From Paenibacillus sp. (GTDB lineage Bacteria > Bacteroidota > Bacteroidia > Bacteroidales > Muribaculaceae): a stretch of DNA of 48,178 bases. Location: the NCBI GenBank assembly GCA_023663345.1, contig JAMPHR010000002.1, positions 179,986-228,163 on the forward strand, given 5' to 3'. The position numbers and the translations under genes were made by a program. The notes beneath the pieces are model-generated. The model ran no database searches. It was not told where the DNA came from and worked only from the letters and a program-made list of their open reading frames with translations. This document shows positions 37,241 through 45,949 of this stretch, piece after piece. Position 1 is the first letter of the stretch; each line of letters opens with the position of its first letter.

Positions 37241-37983
37241 TGGAGATAGTTCAGCTTGACTCCGTAGGCTCCACCAGTTCATGGCTTGCCTCGATGGGGG
37301 ATGAAGCCCCCCACGGGCTTGCCGTGATGGCGCGGGAGCAGACAGCAGGACGCGGACAGCGGGGCAATTCGTGGGAGGCCGAGCCGGGAATGAATATTAC
37401 CCTCTCGCTCATGTTGCGTCCCGATGGATTGCATCCGGCGCGCCAGTTCATAATCTCCCAGGCAGTGTCGCTTGCCATCGTCGATATGCTCGACACCCTC
37501 GTGCCTGGGCGTAAAGTCTCCATCAAATGGCCCAATGATATCTACATCGGCGACAGCAAGGTGTGTGGCATACTCATCGAGAACGCCATCACCGGCCTCT
37601 CCATCACCCGCTGTATTGTGGGGATAGGGCTGAACGTCAACCAGCTTCGGTTTCTATCCGATGCTCCCAATCCTGTGTCACTCGTACAGCTGACGGGGCA
37701 GACTTATGATGTAGGGGCGCTCGCGGAGCGGATGGTGAGCGGGATTCTCGACCGCGTGGCATATTCAATGGCTTCGGAGGAGAATGCCCGGGAGATTGCC
37801 CGAGAGTATTTCGGCCGTCTGTGGCGCAACGAAGGATGGTGGCCTTACCACGACAACAACCGCGACGTGGCGATGGAGGGTCGCATCGACTCGGTAGCGC
37901 CTACGGGGCATATCACCATCACTGACCGTGCCGACGGAAAGCCCTACGTGTACGCATTTAAAGAAATAACAGCCATAATTTGA
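37240..37983 (+). CDS. birA: Biotin--[acetyl-CoA-carboxylase] ligase
   Basis: Attaches biotin to carboxylase carrier domains. The 247-residue protein is a monofunctional BirA without a DNA-binding N-terminal domain. Motifs: STSSWLASM (substrate end), REQTAGRGQRGNSWEAEPGM (GRGRxG biotinyl-AMP loop), KWPNDIYIGDSKVCGILIEN, and GIGLNVNQ. The ATG at 37240 overlaps the tsaE stop; an in-frame upstream extension inside tsaE is not part of the protein. The small C-terminal domain (RIDSVAPTGHITITDRADG) is present. Confidence 0.94.
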   Translation: MEIVQLDSVGSTSSWLASMGDEAPHGLAVMAREQTAGRGQRGNSWEAEPGMNITLSLMLRPDGLHPARQFIISQAVSLAIVDMLDTLVPGRKVSIKWPNDIYIGDSKVCGILIENAITGLSITRCIVGIGLNVNQLRFLSDAPNPVSLVQLTGQTYDVGALAERMVSGILDRVAYSMASEENAREIAREYFGRLWRNEGWWPYHDNNRDVAMEGRIDSVAPTGHITITDRADGKPYVYAFKEITAII

Positions 37984-37989
37984 TAGGAA

Positions 37990-39282
37990 TTGAACGGAAT
38001 AACACTTGAGGAATTTACCTCCCGCATAGCCGGTGCCGTAAACGGTGCGCCCGGGCTTGCCGGGGTGTGGGTCATAGCCGAGACCTCGGATGTGAGGCGC
38101 AATGGCCATTGTTATCTCGAGCTTGTGCAGAAGCACCCAGTCACCGGTGATCCGGTGGCCAGGCTCCGTGCCACGGTGTGGCGCGGGACATTGGCCCGCA
38201 TCGACGCGAAATTCACCGGTGCCACGGGGCAGAGGCTCGAGAGCGGAATGAAGGTGATGGTGTGTGTCACCGCCTCGTTTCATCCGGCCTACGGACTCTC
38301 GGCCAATATCACCGATATAGACCCGTCATATACGCTTGGCGACTTGATGCGCCGTCGCCTGGAGATCATCAACCGCCTTAAAGCCGAGGGGGTGATAGAC
38401 CTCAACCGTCAGCTCGAATGGCCCGACGTGCCATTGCGCATAGCGGTGATCTCGGCCCGTGGAGCGGCGGGGTACGGCGATTTCATCCATCAGCTCTACA
38501 CTTCCCCCTCGAGGCTCGCATTCCGTGTGGCCCTTTTCCCGGCTCTCATGCAGGGGGCTTCGGCACCTGATTCGATCATCTGTGCGCTTGAGCAGATAGC
38601 CGCCGAGGAGGAGATGTGGGATTGCGTGGTGATAATACGTGGCGGAGGCGCCACGAGCGATCTCGCCGCCTTCGACAACTATGACCTCGCCGCGAATATC
38701 GCCCAGTTCCCTTTGCCGGTGATTATAGGCATAGGGCACGAGCGGGATGTGACGGTGCTCGACGCTGTGGCCAATATGAGGGTGAAGACCCCAACTGCTG
38801 CCGCCGAGTGGCTCATCGCGCGAGGCGAGGAAGCTCTGGCTACTCTCCACGACCTTGGAACCGAGATATATCGCCTGGCCTCCGACCTTCTTGCAGGCAG
38901 TAAGGAACAGCTTGCACGGCTCTCGGCAGTGTTGCCTCAGCTCCCCGCCATAGCCATGGACAATGCCCGCAAGCGCGTCGACAGGCTCAATGTGGCTCTC
39001 AGCGACGTGGCTATGGCTCGTCTGCGTCCCGAGGCCTCGCGACTTGATGTAATGGCCGAGCGCATAGCCTCGTCGTCGGCCACGGTGATAGAGCGTCAGC
39101 GTGCCATGCTCGACCGCATGGAGGGACTTGTGCAGGTGCTTTCGCCTCAGGCGACCCTTTCGCGCGGTTATTCCATCACCCGAGTCAACGGCCATGCCGT
39201 GACCGATGCCTCAGCCCTCGCTCCCGGCGACATTATCGAAACCACCCTTGCTTCCGGCACAATAGAATCTAAAGTATCATGA
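37990..39282 (+). CDS. xseA: Exodeoxyribonuclease VII large subunit
   Basis: The 430 residues start with an OB-fold (VWVIAETSDVRRNGHCYLEL, ATVWRGTLARIDAKFTG) followed by the catalytic core: IAVISARGAAGYGDFIHQL, IIRGGGATSDLAAFDNYDLA, PVIIGIGHERDVTVLDAVAN and RVKTPTAAAEWLI. A long coiled coil and the C-terminal LSRGYSITRVNG complete the family pattern. Start is TTG at 37990, 7 nt after the birA stop. The small subunit XseB, often next door, is not found downstream; the next gene is an SDR. Confidence 0.94.
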   Translation: MNGITLEEFTSRIAGAVNGAPGLAGVWVIAETSDVRRNGHCYLELVQKHPVTGDPVARLRATVWRGTLARIDAKFTGATGQRLESGMKVMVCVTASFHPAYGLSANITDIDPSYTLGDLMRRRLEIINRLKAEGVIDLNRQLEWPDVPLRIAVISARGAAGYGDFIHQLYTSPSRLAFRVALFPALMQGASAPDSIICALEQIAAEEEMWDCVVIIRGGGATSDLAAFDNYDLAANIAQFPLPVIIGIGHERDVTVLDAVANMRVKTPTAAAEWLIARGEEALATLHDLGTEIYRLASDLLAGSKEQLARLSAVLPQLPAIAMDNARKRVDRLNVALSDVAMARLRPEASRLDVMAERIASSSATVIERQRAMLDRMEGLVQVLSPQATLSRGYSITRVNGHAVTDASALAPGDIIETTLASGTIESKVS

Positions 39283-39337
39283 TTCTAAACTTCTGATATG
39301 GTGAACCAGACGGCTATATACCGCGTTGTGAGAGTAT

Positions 39338-40165
39338 ATGGAAAAACCGTTTGAAATGAAAAAAATCGTGATTATGGGAGCCACCTCGGGCATAGGTCTG
39401 CGGGTGGCCGAGAGGCTGGCCCAGATGGGCTGGCTCGTCGGTGCGGCAGGACGTAAGGAGGAAGCCCTGACCGACCTCAAGAACCGCTTCCCCGACAATG
39501 TGATAACAGCCCGCATAGACGTGACCCGTGCAGGTGCCCCCAAGGAGCTGCTTAAGCTCATCGGCGAGATGGAAGGGATGGACGTGTATTTCCATATAGC
39601 AGGTATAGGTTACGAGAACACCGGCCTGAACCTGCGCGACGAGCTCACCACCATGGAGACCAATGTGGTGGGATTCACCCGCATGATGGTGACAGCCTAC
39701 AGGTATTTCCGCGACACCGGCACGAGCGGTCAGATCGCGGCCATTACCTCGGTGGCCGGTACCAACGGCATCGGTCGCCTGGCGTCCTACTCCTCATCCA
39801 AGAAATTCCAGCAGACCTATATGCGCGCTCTCAACCAGCTCGCCACCATCGACGGCGTGAACGTTCGCTTCACCGACATACGTCCCGGATGGATACGCAC
39901 TCCGTTGCTCGACCCCATGGAGGAGTACCCCATGACGATGCGTCTGCCTTATGCCGTGCCCAAGGTGCTCAAGGCCCTACGCAGTCGCAAGCGCGTGGCT
40001 GTGATCGACTGGAGGTGGAATCTCCTTGTGGGCCTGTGGAGGCTTATCCCCAATGCCTTGTGGGTGAAGATGCCTGTTCAGGTATCCACCAAGACCGCAT
40101 CGCCGGTTCAGGAGGAGACCAATGCCATCGAGGCTGTGGCCGATCCCGCGGTCGCTACTAAATAG
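39338..40165 (+). CDS. Short-chain dehydrogenase/reductase
   Basis: A classical SDR. The NAD(P) motif GATSGIG is at residues 14-20 (counting from the ATG at 39338; the ATG at 39356, giving MKKIVIMGATSGIG, is equally plausible). NAG-type motif appears as IAGIGYENTG; the active site is ITSVAGTNGIGRLASYSSSK (Ser, Tyr, Lys). After the core a C-terminal extension (RWNLLVGLWRLIPNALWVKM) is hydrophobic and may associate with membrane. Substrate unknown. It is followed by a duplicated 22-bp sequence and a terminator. Confidence 0.85.
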   Translation: MEKPFEMKKIVIMGATSGIGLRVAERLAQMGWLVGAAGRKEEALTDLKNRFPDNVITARIDVTRAGAPKELLKLIGEMEGMDVYFHIAGIGYENTGLNLRDELTTMETNVVGFTRMMVTAYRYFRDTGTSGQIAAITSVAGTNGIGRLASYSSSKKFQQTYMRALNQLATIDGVNVRFTDIRPGWIRTPLLDPMEEYPMTMRLPYAVPKVLKALRSRKRVAVIDWRWNLLVGLWRLIPNALWVKMPVQVSTKTASPVQEETNAIEAVADPAVATK

Positions 40166-40214
40166 ACCATTACACACGATATTCCGAAATATACACACGA
40201 TATTCTGAAGATAT

Positions 40215-40248
40215 ACTCCTGCCGGTAACGTTCCGGCGGGAGTTTTTA
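40215..40248 (+). terminator. Rho-independent terminator after the SDR gene
   Basis: ACTCCTGCCGG (40215-40225) pairs with CCGGCGGGAGT (40233-40243), one G-T pair, followed by TTTT. Just before it the sequence ACACACGATATTCYGAARATAT occurs twice (about 40172-40213), a short tandem duplication. Confidence 0.88.
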
Positions 40249-40281
40249 TGCGCTTTCGTTAGTTATACGGTTATTTTTCAT

Positions 40282-40289
40282 TACTTTTG
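40282..40289 (+). promoter_or_regulatory. -7 box of the lipoprotein-yfhO operon
   Basis: TACTTTTG matches TAnnTTTG; predicted start near 40,296, 13 nt before the ATG. No clear TTTG at -33. Confidence 0.55.
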
Positions 40290-40308
40290 CAGTAAAATAT
40301 ACTTCACG

Positions 40309-40863
40309 ATGAAACATATCCTCCCGTTAATACTCCTGGCGGTTGCATTGACCGCCGTGACCGCCTGCGGATCCAAAGGCGACACCGCCCCCGCACCCAA
40401 CGCCGAAGAGGTGCAGGAGCAGAACACCCAGTTGGCCGAGGCTCTCAATGTGGGTGACCTGAAAAATGCCTCGGCGATGGCCGACAGCATGTCGCTATTT
40501 GTCGATGATTTCACCCCCGAGCAGACTGTCCAGGTGCTCATGGCATTCCTTTCGGTTCACAATGACGCTGTGGCCAAGGGGGAGCGCCGTCGCGACCTGG
40601 AGACCCTGCGCAAGTATGTGGACGTATATGATATAGCCCTCAGTGTCAACTCCAAGGCCACACGCGAGGCGTTTGCCAAGGCCAAGAAGATCAACCCCTC
40701 GGTGGATTTCGACTCGGTGGCTGTGGCTTTCCGTGAGAAGCTGACCCAGTACGATGCCATACAGGATGGATCGCTCGTGGCCACAGCGCCTGCTCCGGCC
40801 GATACCGTGGTCAAGGATACTGTGGCCGAGGAGATACCTCTGGAACTGCGTCCCGCTGAATAA
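40309..40863 (+). CDS. Lipoprotein of unknown function
   Basis: 184 residues with lipobox TAVTAC (Cys20). The mature part is largely helical and charged (EEVQEQNTQLAEALNVGDLK, KGERRRDLETLRKYVDVYD), followed by an Ala/Pro/Thr tail (ATAPAPADTVVKDTVAEEIP). I do not recognise a family. It has its own promoter-like box and lies 29 nt before the YfhO-like gene, probably one operon. Likely inner-leaflet of the outer membrane or periplasmic; function unknown. Confidence 0.8.
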   Translation: MKHILPLILLAVALTAVTACGSKGDTAPAPNAEEVQEQNTQLAEALNVGDLKNASAMADSMSLFVDDFTPEQTVQVLMAFLSVHNDAVAKGERRRDLETLRKYVDVYDIALSVNSKATREAFAKAKKINPSVDFDSVAVAFREKLTQYDAIQDGSLVATAPAPADTVVKDTVAEEIPLELRPAE

Positions 40864-40892
40864 TGAACCGATAGCAATAGTGCGATAAAGCA

Positions 40893-43421
40893 ATGAAGAA
40901 TTACCGACATATAATCACATTTCTGATAGGGCTCGTGGCGATTGCCGCGATAGCTTTTGCATTTTTCTATCCCGATGCCGTGCAGGGCAATGAGCTGCGC
41001 CAGCACGATATGCAGCAGGGTGTAGCAAACTCCCACGAAATACTCTCCTACATGGAGCAGACCGGAGCCGATACTCCCCGATGGACCAACTCGCTTTTCT
41101 CCGGTATGCCCACATTCCAGATCAAGCCTACATACGGATCATCGGCGCTCTACAGCTGGGTCAACGGTGTGATGGGGCTCGGGCTTCCGTCCCCCTCCTC
41201 GCTCATAGCCATGATGATGGTGGGATTCTTTATCCTGCTCATAGCCATGGACATGAAGTGGTATGTGGCGCTGATAGGAGCCGTGGCCTACGGATTCTCA
41301 ACCTATTTCGTCATAATCATCGGAGCCGGACATATATGGAAATTCGTCACGCTGGCCTATGTGCCCCCCACTGTAGCAGGTGTTATCCTGTGTTACCGTG
41401 GCCGGTATATGCTCGGCGGTGCGATGGCCGCGTTCTTTGCCATGATGCAGATTGCCAACAATCACGTGCAGATGTCCTACTATTTCCTGTATGTGATACT
41501 CGGCATAGCCGTGGCTTTTCTGGTGTCGGCTTATAAGAATAAGGCTCTTGCCATGTGGGGCAAGGCCACAGGAGTGCTCGCCGTGGCCGCCGTGCTCGCC
41601 GTAGCCGCCAATATGCCCAATCTTTACAACACCTACGAATACTCCAAGGAAACCATGCGTGGCCGTCATTCCGAGCTCACCGTTCCCGGTGATCAGGCCT
41701 CGGGCTCATCGGCCGGTCTCGACAAGGATTATATCACCCAGTACAGCTATCAGCCCTCCGAGACATTCTCGTTTCTGATCCCCAACATCAAGGGCGGAGC
41801 CTCGGCGCGTCCCGAAAAGGGGGAGTTCAAGGCCATGAACCTCGCGGAGCTCGACGATGCCAAGGGGTATGGACAGATGGAGCAGCAGTATCTCTCCTAC
41901 ATGAGCCAGTATTTCGGTGATCCCGAGGGCACCAACGGCCCCGTATATGTGGGCGCTTTGATATTTGCCCTCTTCTTGGTGGGATGCGTGATAGTGAAAG
42001 GCCCGTTGAAATGGGCGTTGGTCGTTCTCACGGTGTTCTCGATAGTGCTCGCCTGGGGACGTCATGCCATGTCGTTTACCGATCTGATGCTCTCCGTGGC
42101 GCCGATGTACAGCAAGTTCCGCACCGTGGAAAGCATACTTGTGATAGCCGAGTTCACCATGCCGTTGCTTGCCGTGATGGCTCTCCAGCAGATTGTCACC
42201 ACGCCCGATCCGATGGCCCGTTACCGCAAGCCGGTGCTATGGTGCTTCGGTATCACTTTGGGACTCTGTCTGATAGGTTGGCTGGCTCCGGGTCTGTTTG
42301 GCTCGGTGATCACCGACAATGACCGCTCGATCGACGGCTACATCACCTCGGCACTCATGCAGCAGGGTTATGACAGCGCCACCGCCCGCCAGTTCTCGTT
42401 GAGTAATCCTGATATATATGCTGCTGTCGAGTCGTTGCGTGGCGGTCTTGTGTCGGCCGATGCTCTCCGCAGCCTTATTGTGGCCGGTTTGGGCGGGGTG
42501 TTCCTCATGCTTTTCATGATGGGAAGGCTCAAGGCCGTCCCTGCCGTTACCGCAATAGGCGTGATAGTGCTTCTGGACCTCTATACTGTCAACAAGCGCT
42601 ACCTGAGCCACGACAGCTTCGCTCTCAAACAGCTCACTGTTGGCGCTCCCATCGCCAAGACTCCGGCTGATGAGGCTATACTACGTGACTCTACGCTGAA
42701 CTACAGGGTGATGGATATTCCACGCTTCTACAGCGCCGATCCGTCCTATTACCACAAGACCATAGGCGGGTATCATGCCGCCAAGCTCACCCGTTATCAG
42801 GATCTCATCGACCGTCACCTCGCCAATTTCACACGCGGACAGCAGAACGATGCCGACTGGAATGTGCTTAATATGCTCAATGCCCGCTATGTGGTGGGGA
42901 TGGACGGACAGCCTCTCTATAACCCCGAGGCTCTCGGCAATGCCTGGTGGGTGGAGAATGTGGCCTACGTCGATGGCGCCGACCGTGAGATGGAGGGCCT
43001 GTCGAAGATTGATCCGGCCCGTAACGCCGTAGCCGACAGCCGTTTCCGCTCCGCGCTCGGCGATGGCGGAACTGTAACCCCCGGCGATACCATCTACGAG
43101 ACCACCTATGCCCCTGACCGTCTCACCTACAAGGCTCGCTCGGCCAAGGGTGGAGTGGCAGTGTTCTCCGAGGTGTTCTTCCCGTGGGGATGGACTGCTA
43201 CAATCGACGGAAATCCCGCCGAGATAGGCCGTGTCAACTATCTGCTCCGTGCCCTCAAGGTGCCCGCCGGCGAGCATGAGATAGTGATGACTTTCGATCC
43301 GCAATCCACTCACACCGCCTCCACCGTGGCAAGCGTGTCGATCATTCTGATATACATTCTGCTTGCCGGTGCGCTGGTGCTGACCTTCCGTCCGGCACTG
43401 CTTTCCGTAAGAAAGAAATGA
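40893..43421 (+). CDS. YfhO-family polytopic membrane protein
   Basis: An 842-residue protein with about 12-14 transmembrane segments. The N-terminal periplasmic loop has DMQQGVANSHEILSYMEQTG and PRWTNSLFSGMPTFQI, the usual start of Bacteroidota YfhO proteins. Further family-like segments are SSYSYQPSETFSFLIPNIKGG-type (QYSYQPSETFSFLIPN) and a soluble C-terminal domain (PWGWTATIDGNPAEIGRVNY) before the last helix. YfhO proteins resemble GT-C glycosyltransferases and act on teichoic or other surface glycans in Gram-positives; the role in Bacteroidota is unknown. The stop overlaps the next gene start (ATGA). Confidence 0.85.
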   Translation: MKNYRHIITFLIGLVAIAAIAFAFFYPDAVQGNELRQHDMQQGVANSHEILSYMEQTGADTPRWTNSLFSGMPTFQIKPTYGSSALYSWVNGVMGLGLPSPSSLIAMMMVGFFILLIAMDMKWYVALIGAVAYGFSTYFVIIIGAGHIWKFVTLAYVPPTVAGVILCYRGRYMLGGAMAAFFAMMQIANNHVQMSYYFLYVILGIAVAFLVSAYKNKALAMWGKATGVLAVAAVLAVAANMPNLYNTYEYSKETMRGRHSELTVPGDQASGSSAGLDKDYITQYSYQPSETFSFLIPNIKGGASARPEKGEFKAMNLAELDDAKGYGQMEQQYLSYMSQYFGDPEGTNGPVYVGALIFALFLVGCVIVKGPLKWALVVLTVFSIVLAWGRHAMSFTDLMLSVAPMYSKFRTVESILVIAEFTMPLLAVMALQQIVTTPDPMARYRKPVLWCFGITLGLCLIGWLAPGLFGSVITDNDRSIDGYITSALMQQGYDSATARQFSLSNPDIYAAVESLRGGLVSADALRSLIVAGLGGVFLMLFMMGRLKAVPAVTAIGVIVLLDLYTVNKRYLSHDSFALKQLTVGAPIAKTPADEAILRDSTLNYRVMDIPRFYSADPSYYHKTIGGYHAAKLTRYQDLIDRHLANFTRGQQNDADWNVLNMLNARYVVGMDGQPLYNPEALGNAWWVENVAYVDGADREMEGLSKIDPARNAVADSRFRSALGDGGTVTPGDTIYETTYAPDRLTYKARSAKGGVAVFSEVFFPWGWTATIDGNPAEIGRVNYLLRALKVPAGEHEIVMTFDPQSTHTASTVASVSIILIYILLAGALVLTFRPALLSVRKK

Positions 43422-43903
43422 TCCCCTGTCCCCGCATTATCAAGCGTTGGTGGCGGAGCCGTGGCCACGGGGTGCATTCGCCGTTTGCTTTCCGCTTTAT
43501 ACGCAATGTGCTGTGCGACAACGGTGATTATTATGCCTACTCGCTCATCGACGGGTTGCATGACGACTCGGCGTGGCTGAAACTCCTGTTCCGCCTGGTG
43601 TGCGAGTTTGAGCCGGCTGTGGTCGAGGCCTCAGGGCTTTCGGCCAATGAGCGGTCGGCCATATCGCTTGCCGACAGCCGTGTCAGTGTAGTTGAATCAC
43701 GCCGTGGCCTCCCCGGATCTCTTACACTTGTAGGCCGTGACGGCATGAGGGTGACAGTGGTGCGTGATGTCCGTGTCAGAGCATCGGCATGGAGCGATGC
43801 TGTGGGCCGGATGGCCTCGGGCATGACATTTTCCAATGGCCGGGTAGGGGTGGCTGTCCCAAGGTCCGATCTGCCACGACAGGATTTTGATGTGAGATTC
43901 TAA
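43418..43903 (+). CDS. HGVHSPF-motif protein, possible reduced methyltransferase
   Basis: 161 residues starting IKRWWRSRGHGVHSPFAFRF, a motif seen at the N-terminus of Bacteroidota proteins related to class I methyltransferases. The rest (VVEASGLSANERSAISLADS; SLTLVGRDGMRVTVVRDVRV) follows the alternating pattern of a Rossmann core, but the protein is shorter than usual and lacks a clear glycine-rich SAM loop. So it may be non-catalytic. The ATG overlaps the YfhO stop (ATGA), implying coupled translation; xerD starts 12 nt after it. Confidence 0.7.
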   Translation: MIPCPRIIKRWWRSRGHGVHSPFAFRFIRNVLCDNGDYYAYSLIDGLHDDSAWLKLLFRLVCEFEPAVVEASGLSANERSAISLADSRVSVVESRRGLPGSLTLVGRDGMRVTVVRDVRVRASAWSDAVGRMASGMTFSNGRVGVAVPRSDLPRQDFDVRF

Positions 43904-43914
43904 TAGGTTGTCTG

Positions 43915-44892
43915 ATGCGTTCCATTCTTGACATTGACCGTCTGCTCGACGGATACACGGCCTATCTGCTCCTTGAGCAAGGCCTGTCGGACAACACCCG
44001 CGAGTGTTACCGGCGCGATGTGTCGCGTCTGCTCGCATGGCTTGCCGCCGGTGGCACCATTGCTGTGCCGGTCAAGTCGGACGATGGTGATGGAGTGGAC
44101 CTCCCACCTGTTTCGCCTATTCCGCTCAGGAATGTCACCCTCGACACTCTGCGCCTTTATCTCGGCGATCTCAACGACGTGGGTATTGCCGTGAGGAGCC
44201 GGGCCAGGATCGTGGCCTCTCTGCGGTCGTTTTTCAACTATCTTTTCATCGAGGAATACCTGCCTCTCAACCCCGCCGAATTGCTCGAAACCCCTAAGAT
44301 AGGACTGCATCTCCCCGAGGTGCTGACGGTTGAGGAGATCGACGACATGATAGCCTCGATCGACTACAGCAAGGAGGAGTGCAAGCGCGACAGGGCCATG
44401 ATGGAGGTGCTGTATGGTTGCGGATTGCGTGTGAGCGAGCTCATCACGCTCGAGATCTCCAAGATATATCCTTCCGAGGGTTTCCTGGTGGTGCGTGGCA
44501 AGGGTGACAAGGAGAGGGTAGTGCCCATGTCGGAAACCTCCATTGAGGAGATCGCCTCGTGGCTCGAGGACCGTGCCCGCATGAAAGTGAAGCCCGGCGA
44601 CGAGAATATCCTGTTTCTCAACCGCCGTGGAGGCCGGCTCACACGTCAGCGCGCATTCCAGATAGTCAAGGGGTTGGCCGAGGCCGCCGGAATACGCAAG
44701 ACCATCTCGCCACATACACTCCGTCACTCATTCGCCACCCATCTTCTCGAGGGCGGAGCCAACCTCCGTGCCATCCAGCAGATGTTGGGCCACGAATCCA
44801 TCGCCACCACCCAGATCTACATTCACCTCGACGCCACCGCCCTCCGCTCCGACATCCTCAAATATCATCCCCGCAACCGCGGAGGTCGCTGA
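43915..44892 (+). CDS. xerD: Tyrosine recombinase XerD/XerC type
   Basis: The 325-residue protein has a SAM-like N-terminal core-binding domain and a full catalytic domain. Catalytic residues: Arg172 (GCGLRVSELITL), Lys196 (VVRGKGDKERVV), His267 and Arg270 (SPHTLRHSFATHLLEGGANL), His293 (QQMLGHESIATTQ) and Tyr302 (IYIHLD). Most XerD proteins are near 300 residues; here about 20-25 extra residues (GGTIAVPVKSDDGDGVDLPP) are inserted in the N-terminal domain. No integrase-associated genes or dif-like site were identified nearby, so chromosome dimer resolution is the likeliest role. XerD versus XerC is not certain. Confidence 0.88.
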   Translation: MRSILDIDRLLDGYTAYLLLEQGLSDNTRECYRRDVSRLLAWLAAGGTIAVPVKSDDGDGVDLPPVSPIPLRNVTLDTLRLYLGDLNDVGIAVRSRARIVASLRSFFNYLFIEEYLPLNPAELLETPKIGLHLPEVLTVEEIDDMIASIDYSKEECKRDRAMMEVLYGCGLRVSELITLEISKIYPSEGFLVVRGKGDKERVVPMSETSIEEIASWLEDRARMKVKPGDENILFLNRRGGRLTRQRAFQIVKGLAEAAGIRKTISPHTLRHSFATHLLEGGANLRAIQQMLGHESIATTQIYIHLDATALRSDILKYHPRNRGGR

Positions 44893-44937
44893 ACTGACAC
44901 AATTAACGCGCTATAAATAAAATATTTTGCAGATATT

Positions 44938-44968
44938 TTTGAAAATCAAAAGATTTTCGATAACTTTG
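44938..44968 (+). promoter_or_regulatory. Promoter of the DUF177-rpmF-fabH operon, with palindrome in the spacer
   Basis: TTTG (44938-44941), a 19-nt spacer and TAACTTTG (44961-44968) match the Bacteroidota promoter. The spacer holds the perfect inverted repeat GAAAATC-aaaa-GATTTTC (44941-44958), so a dimeric regulator could bind between the two promoter elements. Transcription should start near 44,975, about 19 nt before the GTG start. Confidence 0.75.
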
Positions 44969-44993
44969 CACAGTTTTTTCAACCGATATTGTC

Positions 44994-45611
44994 GTGGGAA
45001 AGTTATCAGCATTCAGCGTCCCGCTTAAGACGATGCCCGAGGGCACTCAGGAATTTGCCTATCATCTCGATAAGCAATTCTTTGTCACAATGGAAAGTAC
45101 CGATGTGCATGACGCCAATCTTGAAGTCAAGCTCACCGTGGTACACAAGCATGATCTTTATGATCTTGCGTTCCATATCACAGGTACGGTCACACTCATC
45201 TGCGACCGTTGTCTTGACGACCTGATACTTCCGATCGACACTACCTACGACATAGCAGTGAAGTATGGTGACGACTACGACGAGACCGATGAGCTTCTGA
45301 TCATACCTCAGAGCGACAACTCTCTCAACGTGTCCTACATGATATACGACACTGTGTCGCTGGCCATCCCACTGAAGCATGTCCACCCGATGGGGAAATG
45401 CAACAGGGCGATGAGCGCGCTTCTGCGCAAGCACCGGGCCCTCAAGGATGATGAGGACTCCGAGCTGGCCGAAACGCTCATCGACGAGATGGAGACGATG
45501 GACGACACGGCTTCGGCCGATGACGCCACCGATGCCGGAAACAGCGCCACCGATCCGCGATGGGACGGGCTGAAGAAACTCTCGGGGAAACTTCCCGAAA
45601 CCGATGATTGA
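44994..45611 (+). CDS. DUF177 (YceD) family protein
   Basis: 205 residues; YceD is linked to 23S rRNA/L32 function and nearly always lies before rpmF. Seen: LEVKLTVVHKHDLYDLAFHI and TGTVTLICDRCLDDL (Cys pair), YGDDYDETDELLIIPQSDNS, and a downstream Cys (VHPMGKCNRAMSALLRKHR). The C-terminal tail is acidic with a WDGLKKLSGK end, a frequent DUF177 feature. The start is GTG at 44994, directly after the promoter. Followed by rpmF after 42 nt. Confidence 0.88.
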   Translation: MGKLSAFSVPLKTMPEGTQEFAYHLDKQFFVTMESTDVHDANLEVKLTVVHKHDLYDLAFHITGTVTLICDRCLDDLILPIDTTYDIAVKYGDDYDETDELLIIPQSDNSLNVSYMIYDTVSLAIPLKHVHPMGKCNRAMSALLRKHRALKDDEDSELAETLIDEMETMDDTASADDATDAGNSATDPRWDGLKKLSGKLPETDD

Positions 45612-45653
45612 TATACAATAATAGTAACAAATATATAAAAACATAAATAAGTC

Positions 45654-45839
45654 ATGGCACATCCTAAACGCAAGCAATCCAAGACCCGTACCGCCAAGCG
45701 TCGTACTCACGACAAGGCCGTAGTCCCCACTTTGGCACTCTGCCCCAACTGCGGTTCATGGCATCTCTATCACACCGTGTGCGGTGAGTGCGGTTACTAC
45801 CGCGGACGCATCGCCATCGAGAAGACTGCCGCAGTCTAA
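45654..45839 (+). CDS. rpmF: 50S ribosomal protein L32
   Basis: The 61-residue protein starts MAHPKRKQSKTRTAKRRTHD and has a zinc ribbon: CPNCGSWH...CGECGYYRG (two CxxC pairs). This is the zinc-binding form of L32. It precedes fabH by 110 nt, the conserved DUF177-rpmF-fab order. Confidence 0.96.
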   Translation: MAHPKRKQSKTRTAKRRTHDKAVVPTLALCPNCGSWHLYHTVCGECGYYRGRIAIEKTAAV

Positions 45840-45949
45840 AGCGCGGATCCCTCGCTCACCGAGTGAAGCGAGAAAAAAAGACAGCCTGGTGCCCTGAGCG
45901 GTACTCAGGCTTAGTTTTATTATAAACCAGCCTATTCATAATATCTATA
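45840..45949 (+). promoter_or_regulatory. rpmF-fabH spacer with two hairpins
   Basis: CTCGCTCAC (45851-45859) pairs with GTGAAGCGAG (45863-45872) with one bulge. Further on, CTGAG-CGGTA-CTCAG (45894-45908) is a second hairpin, followed by a T-rich TTAGTTTTATT. The second could act as a weak terminator setting the fabH level; that is inference. Confidence 0.4.

Noticed and set aside
43915-44892. Tyrosine recombinase considered as integrase of a mobile element
   Set aside because: It is flanked by housekeeping-type genes, with no attachment site, tRNA target or mobilisation genes nearby.
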